Positions 44,157-55,408 of a stretch of 64,000 nt of DNA are shown one piece after another. Source of the DNA: Lepas anatifera (lineage: Eukaryota; Arthropoda; Thecostraca; Lepadidae). The stretch spans positions 496,001-560,000 of the forward strand of contig JAOTON010001033.1 in the NCBI GenBank assembly GCA_034440635.1. The letters are read 5' to 3'. The notes beneath the pieces are model-generated. The model had not been told where the DNA came from and made no database searches. It saw nothing but the letters and a program-made list of their open reading frames with translations. A program made the translations under genes and the position numbers. Each line of letters opens with the position of its first letter. Positions within the stretch are counted from its first letter, which is position 1.

Positions 44157-44403
44157 ATGACAGCTTGAATTATTTACACAAAGACCATTCTTTTCAGCTG
44201 TAGGTCGAAGATACCTAGGTATGATTTGCGCAGACCTCATGCCTTAACTCCACACGAAGGCACTGAGTAACACATCAGAAAACTAAAATAAAGGGAAACA
44301 TGAAACAGAGCGGAAAACGTACCGGCAAACATAAATCGTACCTGCTGCATGAAATAAGGACCTCTAGGTGAGCTCCATGCCATCTTTAAACACATACGAA
44401 TAC

Positions 44404-44522
44404 TTCTAGCTCCGGCACCTCTCCCGCTCTCGCCCGCCTCTCGCGGGTTGCTCTCGTACCTCGGCCACCTCTCCCGCTCTCGCCCGCCTCTCGCGGGTTG
44501 CTCTCCTACCTCGGCCACCCCT
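44404..44522. repeat. 57-bp direct repeat (2 units)
   Basis: CACCTCTCCCGCTCTCGCCC and GCCTCTCGCGGGTTGCTCTC occur twice in direct order. A partial third piece, CGCCCGCCTCTCGCGGG, appears beyond the SINE at 44725-44741, so the SINE seems to lie inside or at the edge of this repeat. Confidence 0.85.
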
Positions 44523-44546
44523 CTCGTTCTCGCCAGCCCAGCAGGG

Positions 44547-44720
44547 GATGAGGTGGCTTAGTACATAGCACCCTTGTCTTCTAAGCCACTGGTCCCGAGT
44601 TCAAGTCCCGGCGGAGCCTCTGAATGAGTTTATCTGATCCCCAAAATCCATTCAACAGGGTGAGTGTTGGCGACGCCGTATGACCCTGGCAGTTGTTGCG
44701 TCATTAAACCCCAACAATTA
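44547..44720 (+). mobile_element. tRNA-Arg-like SINE, copy 1
   Basis: The head carries an RNA polymerase III A box (GGTGGCTTAGTACATAGC), an anticodon-loop-like CTTCTAA (TCT, as in tRNA-Arg) and a B box (GAGTTCAAGTCC, 44597-44608). A body follows with CAACAGGGTGAGTGTTGGCG and a tail GTCATTAAACCCCAACAATT. Copies 2 and 3 share the body. Mobilisation would depend on a LINE recognising the GTTAAACCCCAACAATTATT tail; that partner is not identified. Confidence 0.9.
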
Positions 44721-44727
44721 CTATCGC

Positions 44728-45004
44728 CCGCCTCTCGCGGGCGGCTGCAGTGACGGGAGAAAGTGTTCCGGACAGTGAGATCTAGTGGGGATCAGTGAGT
44801 CGGACGGCTACCCCCGATGGCCCGGCGCTGCCGATCATCAGCGACACCCTGACTGATTGGCAAGGCGTCAGTGCGCCGCAGCGTCATGGGACCGTCACGG
44901 AGTGTGACGGCGTCGGCACCGGCGCGTGACGCCCTGATCGACTGCGCCTGACGCCGGCACACGCCACCCAGAGACGATGTTGTCGAAAACGACAGCCTCA
45001 GCCC
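44728..45004. other. Single-copy spacer, nothing recognised
   Basis: GC-rich spacer between the SINE and the 36-bp array; nothing to annotate. Confidence 0.4.
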
Positions 45005-45598
45005 GGCCATCCAGTCTACAGTATTGGACACCCTGAACCCCACCATCCAGTCCACAGGATTGGACACCCTGAACCCGGTCATTCAATCCACAGGATTGGA
45101 CACCCTGAACCCCGCCATCCAGTCCACAGAATTGGACACACTGAACCTGGCCATTCAATCCACAGGATTGGACACCCTGAACCCCGCCATCCAGTCCACA
45201 GGATTGGATACCCTGAACCCCGCCATCCAGTCCACAGGATTGGACACCCTGAACCCGGCCATTCAATCCACAGGAATGGACACCCTGAACCCCGCCATCC
45301 AGTCCACAGGATTGGACACCCTGAACCCCGCCATCCAGTCCACAGGATTGGACACCCTGAACCCCGCCATCCAGTCCACAGGATTGGACACCCTGAACCC
45401 CGCCATCCAGTCCACAGGATTGGACACCCTGAACCCCGCCATTCAATCCACAGGATTGGACGCCCTGAACCCCGCCATCCAGTCCACAGTATTGGACGCC
45501 CTGAACACCGCCATCCAGTCCACAGGATTGGACGCCCTGAACCCCGCCATCCAGTCCACAGTATTGGACACCCTGAACCCCGCCATCCAGTCCACGGG
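45005..45598. repeat. 36-bp minisatellite (about 16 units)
   Basis: Units contain ATCCAGTCCACAGGATTGGA and CACCCTGAACCCCGCC. Because 36 is divisible by three, a 12-residue repeat (STGLDTLNPAIQ) is open on plus and another on minus. Uniform composition and lack of gene context argue against coding. Confidence 0.94.
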
Positions 45599-45786
45599 TT
45601 AATAATAATAATAATAATTGTTGGGGTTTAACGACGCACCAACTGTCGGGTTATATGGCCTTGCCCACCCTCACCCTGTTGAGAGGGACTGGGGGATCAG
45701 ATCAACTTATTCAGAGGCTCTGCCGGGGCACGAACCCGGGACCGGTGGTTTAGAAGACAGACGCTCTTCCACTGAGCCACGCATCC
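45599..45786 (-). mobile_element. tRNA-Arg-like SINE, copy 2 (full length)
   Basis: On the minus strand it starts GGATGCGTGGCTCAGTGGAA, has the CTTCTAA anticodon-loop-like motif, a B box GGGTTCGTGCCCC, the CAACAGGGTGAGGGTGGGCA body and ends GTCGTTAAACCCCAACAATT followed by (ATT)n. Its tail abuts the 36-bp array and its head abuts the 38-bp array, so it separates two unrelated minisatellites. Confidence 0.93.
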
Positions 45787-46077
45787 GCCAGTCGATACAC
45801 CACAGGATTTGAAGCCGCGCATCCGCCAGTCGATACACCACAGGGTTTGAAGCCCTAAACCCGCCAGTCGATACACCTCAGGATTTGAAGCCCTAAACCC
45901 GCCAGTCGATACACCACAGGATTTGAAGCCCTAAACCCGCCAGTCGATACACCACAGGGTTTGAAGCCCTAAACCCGCCAGTCGATACACCACAGGGTTT
46001 GAAGCCCTAAACCCGCCCGTCGATACACCACAGGATTTGAAGTCCTAAACCCGCCCGTCGATACACTAGAGGATTTG
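45787..46077. repeat. 38-bp minisatellite (about 8 units)
   Basis: Units of 38 bp contain CCAGTCGATACACCACAGGA and TTTGAAGCCCTAAACCCG. The first unit differs (GCCGCGCATCCG) and matches the SINE head boundary, so the array's first unit may include bases from the SINE insertion site. Confidence 0.92.
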
Positions 46078-47344
46078 GCGGTACCATACCACGTCTGCAC
46101 GCACTGCACTAGACTTCGCGATACTGGAAAGTTAGGATTATATTGCTGGAACGCCAAAACGCAATCAACAGAGTAGGGGATTCCACCCTACAGACAAAAC
46201 GCGCATACTTCGCCCTCCACCTATGTCCCGTATGACCCTAGATAATACAATTACCCGTAAATCATATTCCGGTGATAGTGATGGCATGAATGACCGCGAC
46301 AGTGCATTTCAAAATGTCCAATAACGTGCAGGTACATCCTGTTTGGATGATTGTCATTGTCCTTGTAAGGCAGACTAAGCCCGACTTTCCACCGCAAGTA
46401 CGGATTCCAAACGGATGTTCGTTACTACATCATGGCCCTTAAAAATGAGTCAAGCCTACGGACCCTAGGCCTACAACTTGAACACGTGACCTGGTAGACC
46501 ACCACGGAGGCACAGTCGCCGCTCGGTCCGTGGTCCGTGTTCCGGCGTATTGACGCTGGCGCGCGTGCATTGTGTGGTGTTGGCTGAGCGGGGCCGACTA
46601 TCACGGCGGAGCCGGCCCACGCCCCAGAATCACGCCCGCTCGATACACCCACCAAATATTGGCACTGATTAATTGCGTCTATCAATCAGGTCGCACACAC
46701 CATGGACAATCGACGGGCCATCGCCGTCGGTCGGCCAGCGGCGCCGGGGAGGGGGGACCACCCCTCGCGTCACGTGGGCACTGGACCCGGCAGTATATCG
46801 ATTATACCATAGATACAACCCCACAGGAGGTGCATTTGATACAAATATTGCGCAATCGAGGCGAAGAAGGACTGCGCTCTGGGGAGTAGGCCGTTCGGAC
46901 CGGTCGCTGCAACACTCAGTGCCGAACAAACAGCAGCCGGCTCTGCAAACAGCGGCCGACAGTTTTCACGCCGTTTGGGGGTAGCTGGCGGTGGCGGTGA
47001 GTGATGTGGGAGCGCCGCAGGTCCGACGGCGGCGGCCGCCGCGCGCGACACGGCTCCACGCGCCAGCCGCCCGCACCGACCGGAAACCCAGCCAATTACG
47101 ACGCGAGCGGCGGCGGCGATATCGACAGTCATTGCACCGGTCAGCGGTGCCGGGCGGCCGGTCACCCAGCCGCCGCCCAACACACCCGGCTTAAGTCCAC
47201 CCGGCCATGCACGGCCGCGCATCACAACTGATTTATACATCCTGCAGCCGCACCGCAGTCCGTCTCATTGGTGCCCACGCCGTAAACCCACGCCTGGTTA
47301 ACTGCTCGGGCGTCCAGCATGGCAAGCTTCCTGATCCTGCGGCC
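46078..47344. other. Single-copy DNA, GC-rich from 46490, no gene recognised
   Basis: AT cores in CpG-rich context (CTGATTAATTGCGTC at 46665-46679, CCAATTACGACGC at 47092-47104) again look regulatory. Overlapping arginine/alanine-rich frames on both strands are not supported as exons. Confidence 0.4.
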
Positions 47345-47622
47345 AGTGTTAACACCAGGCGTGGGCCGCAGCCCCGGCACCGCTGCTGCTCGGCGGCCAG
47401 CGTTAACACCAGGCGTGGGCCGCAGCCCCGGCACCGCTGCTGCCCGGCGGCTAGCGTTAACACCGGGCGTGGGCCGCAGCCCCGGCACCGCTGCTGCCCG
47501 GCGGCCAGCGTTAACACCAGGCGTGGGCCGCAGCCCCGGCACCGCTGCTGCCCGGCGGCCAGCGTTAACACCGGGCGTGGGCCGCAGCCCCGGCACCGCT
47601 GCTGCCCGGCGGCCAGCGAAGG
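47345..47622. repeat. 54-bp minisatellite (5 units)
   Basis: Units contain CAGCGTTAACACCAGGCGTG, GGCCGCAGCCCCGGCACCGC and TGCTGCCCGGCGGC, nearly identical. A period divisible by three leaves frames open on both strands. Confidence 0.93.
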
Positions 47623-48243
47623 TCCACTCGGCGCAACTCACAACGCCCCGAGACCCTCGCACGCGCCTTCAGGTAACAACAGTGATGAGCGCAGTTCCGA
47701 CACTCTTTGGCATCTCGCTGATCCTCGCATTGGAGGTCCACCCTGTACGCAGGAACCAGAACCGCACAGGGCAGAACTCGACCTAGGTTCTCCTCCAGGT
47801 CGATATTCCTATGACCTGTCACACTTTTGGCCCAAACAGGGCAGCAGTTGGCCACAGCAGCCAACTAGACAAAAGTTCAAAACTACACCTCCACCTGATG
47901 TTAAATATTTTCACCGCTTTAGGCATATGTGCCAAATAGCGTAATACAGAACACAATAATAAGTTCCAATGAAAGTGCAAGTCCAAACACGACACCTGCT
48001 CCCAAAACATCACCGCTTCAGGCCTTTAGTTTAACACATCAGACCAGGTGAGGCGGCGAAATCCGCCGACGGTGGCCGGACGGGAGGGGGTCCTTCCTGG
48101 ACCTGACTGGCTACACCAGCCGCCACAACACATTCCACCTCCGACCGCAGCTGCCTTGCTAAGTAGCCGTACGTCTGACATGCAGAGCAGCCTCTATTAC
48201 AAAAGGGCTGTACAATCCACAATCTGCAATAATTGAAATTGTA
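47623..48243. other. Single-copy DNA, nothing recognised
   Basis: Mixed composition without coding signature. CGCTTTAGGCATATGTGCCA and CCGCTTCAGGCCTTTAG (47915 and 48012) are weakly similar, perhaps a decayed duplicate. Confidence 0.4.
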
Positions 48244-48316
48244 CGCAGGTCCAGCGTACATCCCGTACGCTGCTGGTGCGAAAGCAGGTGCCAGCGTACC
48301 TCCTGTACGTAGGTCC
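48244..48316. repeat. GTACG-rich tandem repeat, left half (split by giant element 3)
   Basis: GTCCAGCGTACATCCCGTAC and GCTGGTGCGAAAGCAGGTGC are followed by GCGTACCTCCTGTACGTAGG. The same text resumes at 53184 after the transposon; joining the two sides restores a regular repeat. Confidence 0.85.
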
Positions 48317-49146
48317 CAGGGGCGCAGCCGGGGGTGGGGGGCACAGGGGCACGTGCCCCCCATCGGTGCCGGGGTGCTTTTTTGATTGCTAGGTGGTGTA
48401 CCCTCTTTGGGCCGTGCCGCTCGAAATTTAGTGTCCCACGCCGTTGAACCTAGATGGAACCAGCCTGCATTTAGCGATTTCAACTATTGTTTGACAATTA
48501 AGTGCCTTTTTGGTCAGCTAGGGCATTCTGTCGCCTTTTCAAGCACCCGGGAAGAGTATAGGCACGTAATCCGGTTCCAGATAATGCCTCATCGTCGCCA
48601 ATAATCGTACGGGCGGAGCCCATCTGGTGCCCCCTGGAGCTGATCATGTGCCCTCTGAGCTGATTTGGTGCCCTCGTAGTCAATCTGGTGCCCCCCTGAG
48701 AAAATAAGTGTGCCTTCTGAGCCTATATAATACTGAGTTAGTTTGATGCCTCCGAGCTTGCCTGGTGTCCTTTTAGCTAGTTTAGTGCCCTTTGAGCTGA
48801 TCCGGGCCCCCTGAGCTTATTGAATGCCTTCCGGAGTTGATCTACTGTCCAGGGGTGCAGCCAGGGGGGAGCACAGGGGGCACGTGCCCCCATCACTGCA
48901 GGGGTGCCCTTTTGATTGCAGGGTGGTGTACCCAATTTGGGCCGTGCCGTTCGAAATTTAGTGCCCTACGCCGTTGAACCTAGATGTAACTGGACCGCAT
49001 GTAGCGATTGAAACTATTGTTGGACAACTTAATACCTTTTTCGGTCAGCTAGGGCATTCTGTCGCCTTTCCAAGCACCCGGGAAGAGTATGGACACCTAG
49101 TATGTGTTCATCTAATGCCTCATCGTCGCCAATAATCGTACGGGTG
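48317..49146. repeat. Duplicated left end of giant element 3
   Basis: The first ~295 bp (48317-48610) recur at about 48851-49146, both beginning CAGGGG(C/T)GCAGCC and containing GGCCGTGCCGCTCGAAATTT-like text, TTGGTCAGCTAGGGCATTCT-like text and ATCGTCGCCAATAATCGTAC. The second copy begins with a full transposon end (CAGGGGTGCAGCCAGG at 48851), so a related copy may have inserted into the first, or the end was tandemly duplicated with part of the minisatellite. Confidence 0.85.
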
Positions 49147-50400
49147 AAACTAATCTGGTGTTCCTTGAGCTCATCTCGTGGCCTCTCAGCTGGTCCGGGC
49201 CCCTTGTGCTGATAACTTGCCCTCTAAGCTGATCTGGTGCCCCTGAGTCAATCGAGTACCCCACTGAGGAAATAATTGTGCCTCCTGAACGTATATAATG
49301 CCCTCTGAGTTAGTGTAATGCCTCAGAGCTTGCTTGGTGCCCTAATAGCCGATTTAGTGCCCCTTGAGCTGATTCGGGCCCCCGAACTGATCTCATGCCT
49401 CTCCAAGTTGATTCTGTCTCCTAACTCAATATGGTGCCTCTTCAGATGATTAGTTGCCCCCTCAGCTGATTATTGATGTCTCCTTAGATGGCCTGGTGCC
49501 CCCCCTGAGCTGGTTTGGTGGGCCCTGAGCCCACCATGTGTCCCCTGAGCTGTTATGTTGCTCCCTGAGCTGATTTAGGCTCCTGCCATAGTCTGGGGGG
49601 CTGGGAGCTGATCTGGCCCCCGAGCGGATCGAGCTGGTGCCACCTGAGCTGCACTAATGCCCCTTAGTCGATCTGGTGCCTCCTGAGCCCATCTGATGCC
49701 CTCTGAGCTAGTCTGGTGCCCCCTGAGCTAATCTGGTGCCCTTTAAGCTGATCTGAGCCTCCTTGCGTGATTTCATGAGCAGCTCTAAAGCCCTAAGCTG
49801 AGCTGGGCCCACATGGGTTGGTGAGGGCCCCTTGAGATGGTATAGGGCTCCTGAGCTGATTAAGTGCCTCCTCACTTGATCTGGTATTCCCGAACTGATC
49901 TGGGGCCCGAGCTGGTCGGGGATACTGATCTGATTGTTTGTCCCCGAGGCTGATCTGGTGCTCTATGGGCCGATCTGGTGTCCCCTGAGCAGCTCTGGGG
50001 CTTTTGAACTGCTTGGGCCCCGAGCTGGTGAGGGATTCCTGAGCTGAATTAGTGCCCCTGACTTGATCTTGCAACCTGACCTGACTTGAGGCCCCTGAAC
50101 TGATCTGGGGCCCCAAGAGCTGATCTGGGGCCCAAGAGAGGATCTAGGTTCTGAGGGTACCCTGAGCTAATCTGGGCGCTGAGCTTGTGAGAGCCCCTTA
50201 TGTTGGCTTGAGGCCCCCTGAAGTGATCTGGCGCCTTAAATTGTTCTGGAGCTTCATGAACTGGTTTAAGGCCCTGTGAGCTTATCTGTGGCCCATTGAG
50301 CTAGTCTGATGACCACATCTCTGGAACCAATGAGCTAGTCTAGTCCCTGCGTGAAGCATGAGCTGCTCTGTGGCCCTGATCTACATCAGGGGCCCCTGAT
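48611..50400. repeat. Degenerate ~20-bp minisatellite with CTGAGCTGATCTGGTGCCCC core
   Basis: Diverged units based on CCCCTGAGCTGATCTGGTGC fill about 1.5 kb besides the duplicated end. The complement of this core (GGGGCACCAGATCAGCTCAG) is the same theme as the array at 4540-7060 in giant element 1, in opposite orientation. Confidence 0.8.
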
Positions 50401-51048
50401 GTGGTCTTGAATAGACAGATAATAAGAACATAAGGCCAACTCCCATCATCTCGGGGCGGGGTTATTGAGCTAGTCTAGTTCCTGGAGGCACAACTGGGGG
50501 AGATGGGGGAGGCTGCTCTGGAGGCCTCTGATCCACACTTGGGGGCCCCAGAGCTGATCTTGAATAGATGGGGAATAAGAACACGATGGAAATTCCCCTT
50601 GTAAAACGGAGCTAACGAAGAATGAGGAATGTCTAAAACGACCCGTGATACCTAGGCACCTCTGGTTATAAAATTGCTTATTATACTGGTGGATTCTGGG
50701 AAGGGATGATAAAAAGGCATGTGCCTCTGAGCTCAGAGCACAGTCCGCTAAACCAGAATTTCTACTAATTAAGTTAAATGAAGAACTAGTTTTCACAATT
50801 TTCAGCCCTGTCACACTATCCCCATTCAAACCACCGGCCTGTTCCCTTTTATTTACTCTTAACTGGGACCGAGCCTTGAGAATATGGAACTTAATAAACG
50901 CGTTCAAAAGGTATCTCCCAAATTTTTCCGGCAGCAAAAATGTGTTCTTCCAAAGACACTATGCCACTCCACGTCCTACGGCGATTGTGGGAGGTAAGGA
51001 ACTTAATCCGCGTTCAGCCAGGGCTCACTCGTCACGACAAAACCAGTG
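50401..51048. other. AT-rich interior of giant element 3, no gene
   Basis: TTATTGAGCTAGTCTAGTTCCTGG-like pieces recur as minisatellite outliers. The 155-codon minus frame at 50470-50937 has no recognised motif; coding use is doubtful. Confidence 0.4.
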
Positions 51049-51056
51049 GGCATAAC

Positions 51057-52800
51057 CAGAGGTCAAGAATCTCGCCAACTCGCCCACGCTCGTGGGTAGC
51101 CAAATGAGGTTCAAGGGCCCGAACTTAGGTAGCCAATCACGGAGAATTGACAGAGATCAAGAATTGCACTTACCAGCAAAAAAGTATTTCCACGACCTTC
51201 CCGCCACGTAAAAAGAACTATCCATAATATGCAATGCTACCTTGACTGATTTTAGGTAACATTATAACTTTAGTGACAGACAATACAAATTAGTGGCAAA
51301 TAATTTATCCTTACTCACTCGCGTTATTTCACAGCTAAGTTAGAGATGGGTAGGTAACCACATCGGCAACGAAATTGACCCATATAAGGCCATGAGAAAA
51401 TGTACTCTAAATTGCCATGACATGAGAACGGTAATATTCATTCTCTTATATGAATTCGACCAATTATTTTTAATAAAAAGAGAAAAATTTAAAGTCTATA
51501 TCAGGATTCATAGTGAAATTAAACCGCATAAGATAGTAACTCCACTGCATACGTTGTACTTGAGGACTCGTTTTGCGGAATTAGAGATGGTCTGGTAGCC
51601 AGGCCGGCAACGAAAATTACGATTAGGGACCACCAGGTAGCCACTTGGGTAACCACCAAGTTTTGCGTTTCTGGCGCGGGAGTAGCGAAAAGAAAGCAGT
51701 CAGAAATACTACATGTTGAAGCTGCTGTGTGGGTATCTTACTATGAGACTGTAGAGTTTGACCTAAATCAAAATAGGAGGTTTTGTTGCCAGTGGTAAAC
51801 CCAATACCAATTCTTATACATTATGCCGCAGCCAGAGAAACGTAGGACAAAGTGAACTCTGCCAGATCTCAAAAGCCCTGGAGAGTAGTGTGATTTGAGG
51901 GTGTCAATTACAGCACACATTTTAATCATGTGCATGCGAGATATCCAAACTGTAGACCTGTGGAGATGAGAGTTGCAAGTTCTGGCTTTGCACCTAGAAA
52001 ATTATTCACTGTTTGTTGCCCATGAAGTCAGGTAAACTGCAGGTATGTTTCTTTGGTGCCTACCTAAGTCAATTTTATCAAATCAAACTTAACAAAATTG
52101 TATTGATTCCACAAAGTTTCCATTCAGCAGGTGAATGTGGTGCTGCTTATTGATCTGCCTCAATCTTTCTAGGATTTGCTGGATGATGGTTGTGGTATTA
52201 GGAGGTACTTGTCCTCGGGCTGAGCACCTATATTTGGTTGCAGGCATTGGAGATATTTAAATTATATGTATTCTTTTAACAAAATGTTAATTGAATGTAT
52301 CCTTCAAGTAGCTTCAGTCTCAGCATAGTGACTGCTACAGTCAACTGTTGGTTGTCTGCTATCTTAGCAATGATGACCTAAGCAACGATTGATCATAGCA
52401 AGCAGTTGCAGTAAGGGTACTAGACTCTGATGGCACATATTATTTTTTCACGTCTTTTTGTATGAGGTACTTGATAACATTTTTGACTGATTAATATGCG
52501 CAGCTAATGGACACATGCTTGTATTACAGCACACAAAACTTGTAATCACTGCACATGTACTTAACCTTTTGCTGTTTGGTACTAAAAGTATGCTATATGT
52601 AATTCATTAGTCTCGAAATCACTGTAAATTTAATTACTTTCATAATTCCACTTTTTGAGGGTAAATTTTCACTCACTAAGACAGATATTCTGGGAGCCAT
52701 TTAAAGCCTCAGTTCACGCAAAAGTTAATTTCACTTCAGGTAGCCATGTTGGTCACATCAAAGGATGTGGGTAGCCAACCTGACATGTTCTTGACCTCTG
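51057..52800. mobile_element. hAT-type element nested in giant element 3 (1.74 kb)
   Basis: GGCATAAC is duplicated at 51049-51056 and 52801-52808, and the termini are perfect inverted CAGAGGTCAAGAA. Subterminal GGGTAGCCAA motifs occur near both ends and at 51350, 51592 and 51630. The AT-rich interior has no transposase frame. It is younger than giant element 3. Confidence 0.88.
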
Positions 52801-53183
52801 GGCATAACAAATGAATTTTCGACTCCAATATGCCTTAACCTGCACATTGTAACAGATATCACATGCTCCGCTGATTTCTCTGATGTTTAGTACTTGCATG
52901 AGTTGGCTGATTTGTCCTTTAATATATCCAAAACAGTCGTGTTTTGCCTAATCTCATAACATTTCGGTGATATTTTTTCCTTTTTTCGGTTTTTATCGAG
53001 TTTTCCTTCTCCGTCAATGATTTATTTGCATTTTTATTGAACCAAAGATGCCCACAAAATGATATAAACAACGATATAGTAAGTTTTTTAGGTTGCGTTA
53101 AAAAGTGCCCCTTTTCCCCGGGGTGCCCCTCAAAGTTGGTGTGCCTCCCATACGAAAGCTCTGGCTGCGCCCCTGGTAGGTCC

Positions 53184-53258
53184 AGCGTACTTCCCGTACG
53201 CAGGTCCTGCGTACTTCCCGTACGATGCTGGTGCGAAAGCAGGTGCCAGCGCGCCGGC
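53184..53258. repeat. GTACG-rich tandem repeat, right half
   Basis: It continues the repeat seen at 48244-48316 (AGCGTACTTCCCGTACG, GCTGGTGCGAAAGCAGGTGC) after the transposon. Confidence 0.85.
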
Positions 53259-53785
53259 GCCACAAATTCCTGATGACTATATCCAAGCGGTAGGAGAGCA
53301 TGCTTCACATAAAGGAAACTTTGGTGATACTCAACCTGCGTATTTTCGGCCAGCATTGAACTTGTTTACATTGCGGAAGCCACACAAAAATAAGTCTGAG
53401 AAGTATTCTATTGGTTTTAACAAATTATAAATCCAAATCAATTTCACCCTGTTTAACATCATCAACGCCATTTTTCAGTGATGCCATTTCTCCCAAGACA
53501 ACTAATACACATACGTCAATAACAACGCAGTCTGAGAGCAGCACACCAGGTGGCGGTCGGGCGGCAGGCGGTGCACGTTCACCCAGTGGTGGACCGTGGC
53601 CGCGGTGACCGGCTAATTAGCGCCCGGCTGGCCTGGTGTACACGCAGAAGGGGCGATTGCGCGGTCTGATCAGTCGCTGTGGCAATTAGAGGCATCCCCG
53701 CCCCGCGCACCGGCGATAGACGCAATCGGCCGGCCGCAGACAGTGCCTGTCCGGACTAACGCGGCACAGATAGACGCACTGCAGC
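53259..53785. other. Single-copy DNA, nothing recognised
   Basis: AT-rich to 53540, then GC-rich (GCGGTGACCGGCTAATTAGC at 53602-53621 is a homeodomain-type core). No exon is supported. Confidence 0.4.
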
Positions 53786-55012
53786 CGGCACTGAAGCCGC
53801 TGTCAGTGCTGCCCGGACTATCCTGGAACAGAGACCCACACTGCAGCCGGCACTGAAGCCGCTGCCAGTGCCTGCCCGGACTATCCTGGAACAGAGACCC
53901 ACACTGCAGCCGGCACTGAAGCCGCTGTCAGTGCCGCCCGGACTATCCTGGAACAGAGACCCACACTGCAGCCGGCACTGAAGCCGCTGTCAGTGCTGCC
54001 CGGACTATCCTGGAACAGAGACCCACACTGCAGCCGGCACTGAAGCCGCTGTCAGTGCCTGCCCGGACTATCCTGGAACAGAGACCCACACTGCAGCCGG
54101 CACTGAAGCCGCTGTCAGTGTCTGCCGACTATCCTGGAACAGAGACCCACACTGCAGCCGGCACTGAAGCCGCTGCCAGTGCCTGTCCGGACTATCCTGG
54201 AACAGAGACCCACACTGCAGCCGGCACTGAAGCCGCTGCCAGTGCCTGCCCGGACTATCCTGGAACAGAGACCCACACTGCAGCCGGCGCTGAAGCCGCT
54301 GCCAGTGCCTGCCCGGACTATCCTGGAACAGAGACCCACACTGCAGCCGGCACTGAAGCCGCTGTCAGTGCCTGCCCGGACTATCCTGGAACAGAGACCC
54401 ACACTGCAGCCGGCACTGAAGCCGCTGCCAGTGCCTGCCCGGACTATCCTGGAACAGAGACCCACACTGCAGCCGGCACTGAAGCCGCTGCCAGTGCCTG
54501 CCCGGACTATCCTGGAACAGAGACCCACACTGCAGCCGGCACTGAAGCCGCTGTCAGTGTCTGCCCGGACTATCCTGGAACAGAGACCCACACTGCAGCC
54601 GGCACTGAAGCCGCTGCCAGTGCCTGCCCGGACTATCCTGGAACAGAGACCCACACTGCAGCCGGCACTGAAGCCGCTGCCAGTGCCTGCCCGGACTATC
54701 CTGGAACAGAGACCCACACTGCAGCCGGCACTGAAGCCGCTGTCAGTGCCTGCCCGGACTATCCTGGAACAGAGACCCACACTGCAGCCGGCACTGAAGC
54801 CGCTGCCAGTGCCTGCCCGGACTATCCTGGAACAGAGACCCACACTGCAGCCGGCACTGAAGCCGCTGCCAGTGCCTGCCCGGACTATCCTGGAACAGAG
54901 ACCCACACTGCAGCCGGCACTGAAGCCGCTGCCAGTGCCTGCCCGGACTATCCTGGAACAGAGACCCACACTGCAGCCGGCACTGAAGCCGCTGCCAGTG
55001 CCTGCCCGGACT
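53786..55012. repeat. 63-bp minisatellite (about 19-20 units)
   Basis: Units contain CCGGACTATCCTGGAACAGA, GACCCACACTGCAGCCGGCA and CTGAAGCCGCTGCCAGTGCC. Early units are 60-62 bp; later ones are 63 and nearly identical. From about 54055 the 63-bp period keeps several frames open on both strands for about 300 codons. The left edge grades from single-copy DNA containing the seed (53750-53800). Confidence 0.95.
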
Positions 55013-55408
55013 GACGCGGCAGTACTCCGGCGCGGCAGACGGCCGCACTGCGTCCAGCACTCACGTCACTCAGTTCTACAATAGCCCAGGGGAGGATCGG
55101 GAATGGCGAGCTGGACTGGCGTACACCGTTTTCTGGGCAGCCAGCTGACGAATAAAATATACTTATACAAACGGGAACAATTCCCCATATATGGCACAGA
55201 GGAGTCCATTTGATATTTTAATGAAGCCCCGCGGCTGTTCAATACAATAGAGATGCATTTACATATCTGGTCGACCACGCAGACGGATGAAGCGCATACG
55301 TTTCCATTGATATGTCTGACCCCTCACTTAAAAAAAACTGCGTCGATACGGTTGAATCGCATTATACACCCGTCCCACCACAGCGCACAGACCGTTCCAT
55401 CGCCCTGG
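55013..55408. other. Single-copy spacer, nothing recognised
   Basis: AT-rich to 55330. Frames here gain their length from the following array. Confidence 0.45.

Larger units (their letters stand above)
48317..53175. mobile_element. Giant hAT-like non-autonomous element 3 (4.9 kb)
   Basis: GTAGGTCC is duplicated at 48309-48316 and 53176-53183, outside perfect 13-bp inverted ends CAGGGGCGCAGCC. Excising the element and one octamer restores the GTACG-rich tandem repeat of the host, an independent check on the boundaries. The interior is a duplicated left-end segment, a 1.8-kb degenerate minisatellite, an AT-rich arm, and a nested 1.7-kb hAT element (51057-52800). No transposase was found. Confidence 0.92.

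Noticed and set aside
44547..44615. Functional tRNA-Arg gene
   Set aside because: A and B boxes are present but the acceptor and anticodon stems pair poorly and a SINE body follows; it is the head of a SINE.
50470..50937. 155-codon minus-strand frame inside giant element 3 as a transposase
   Set aside because: No hAT dimerisation (hATC) motif, DDE residues or BED finger can be seen.
54055..55084. Repetitive proteins of about 300 residues on both strands
   Set aside because: They arise from a 63-bp minisatellite without stops; several frames on both strands are equally open and there is no gene structure.
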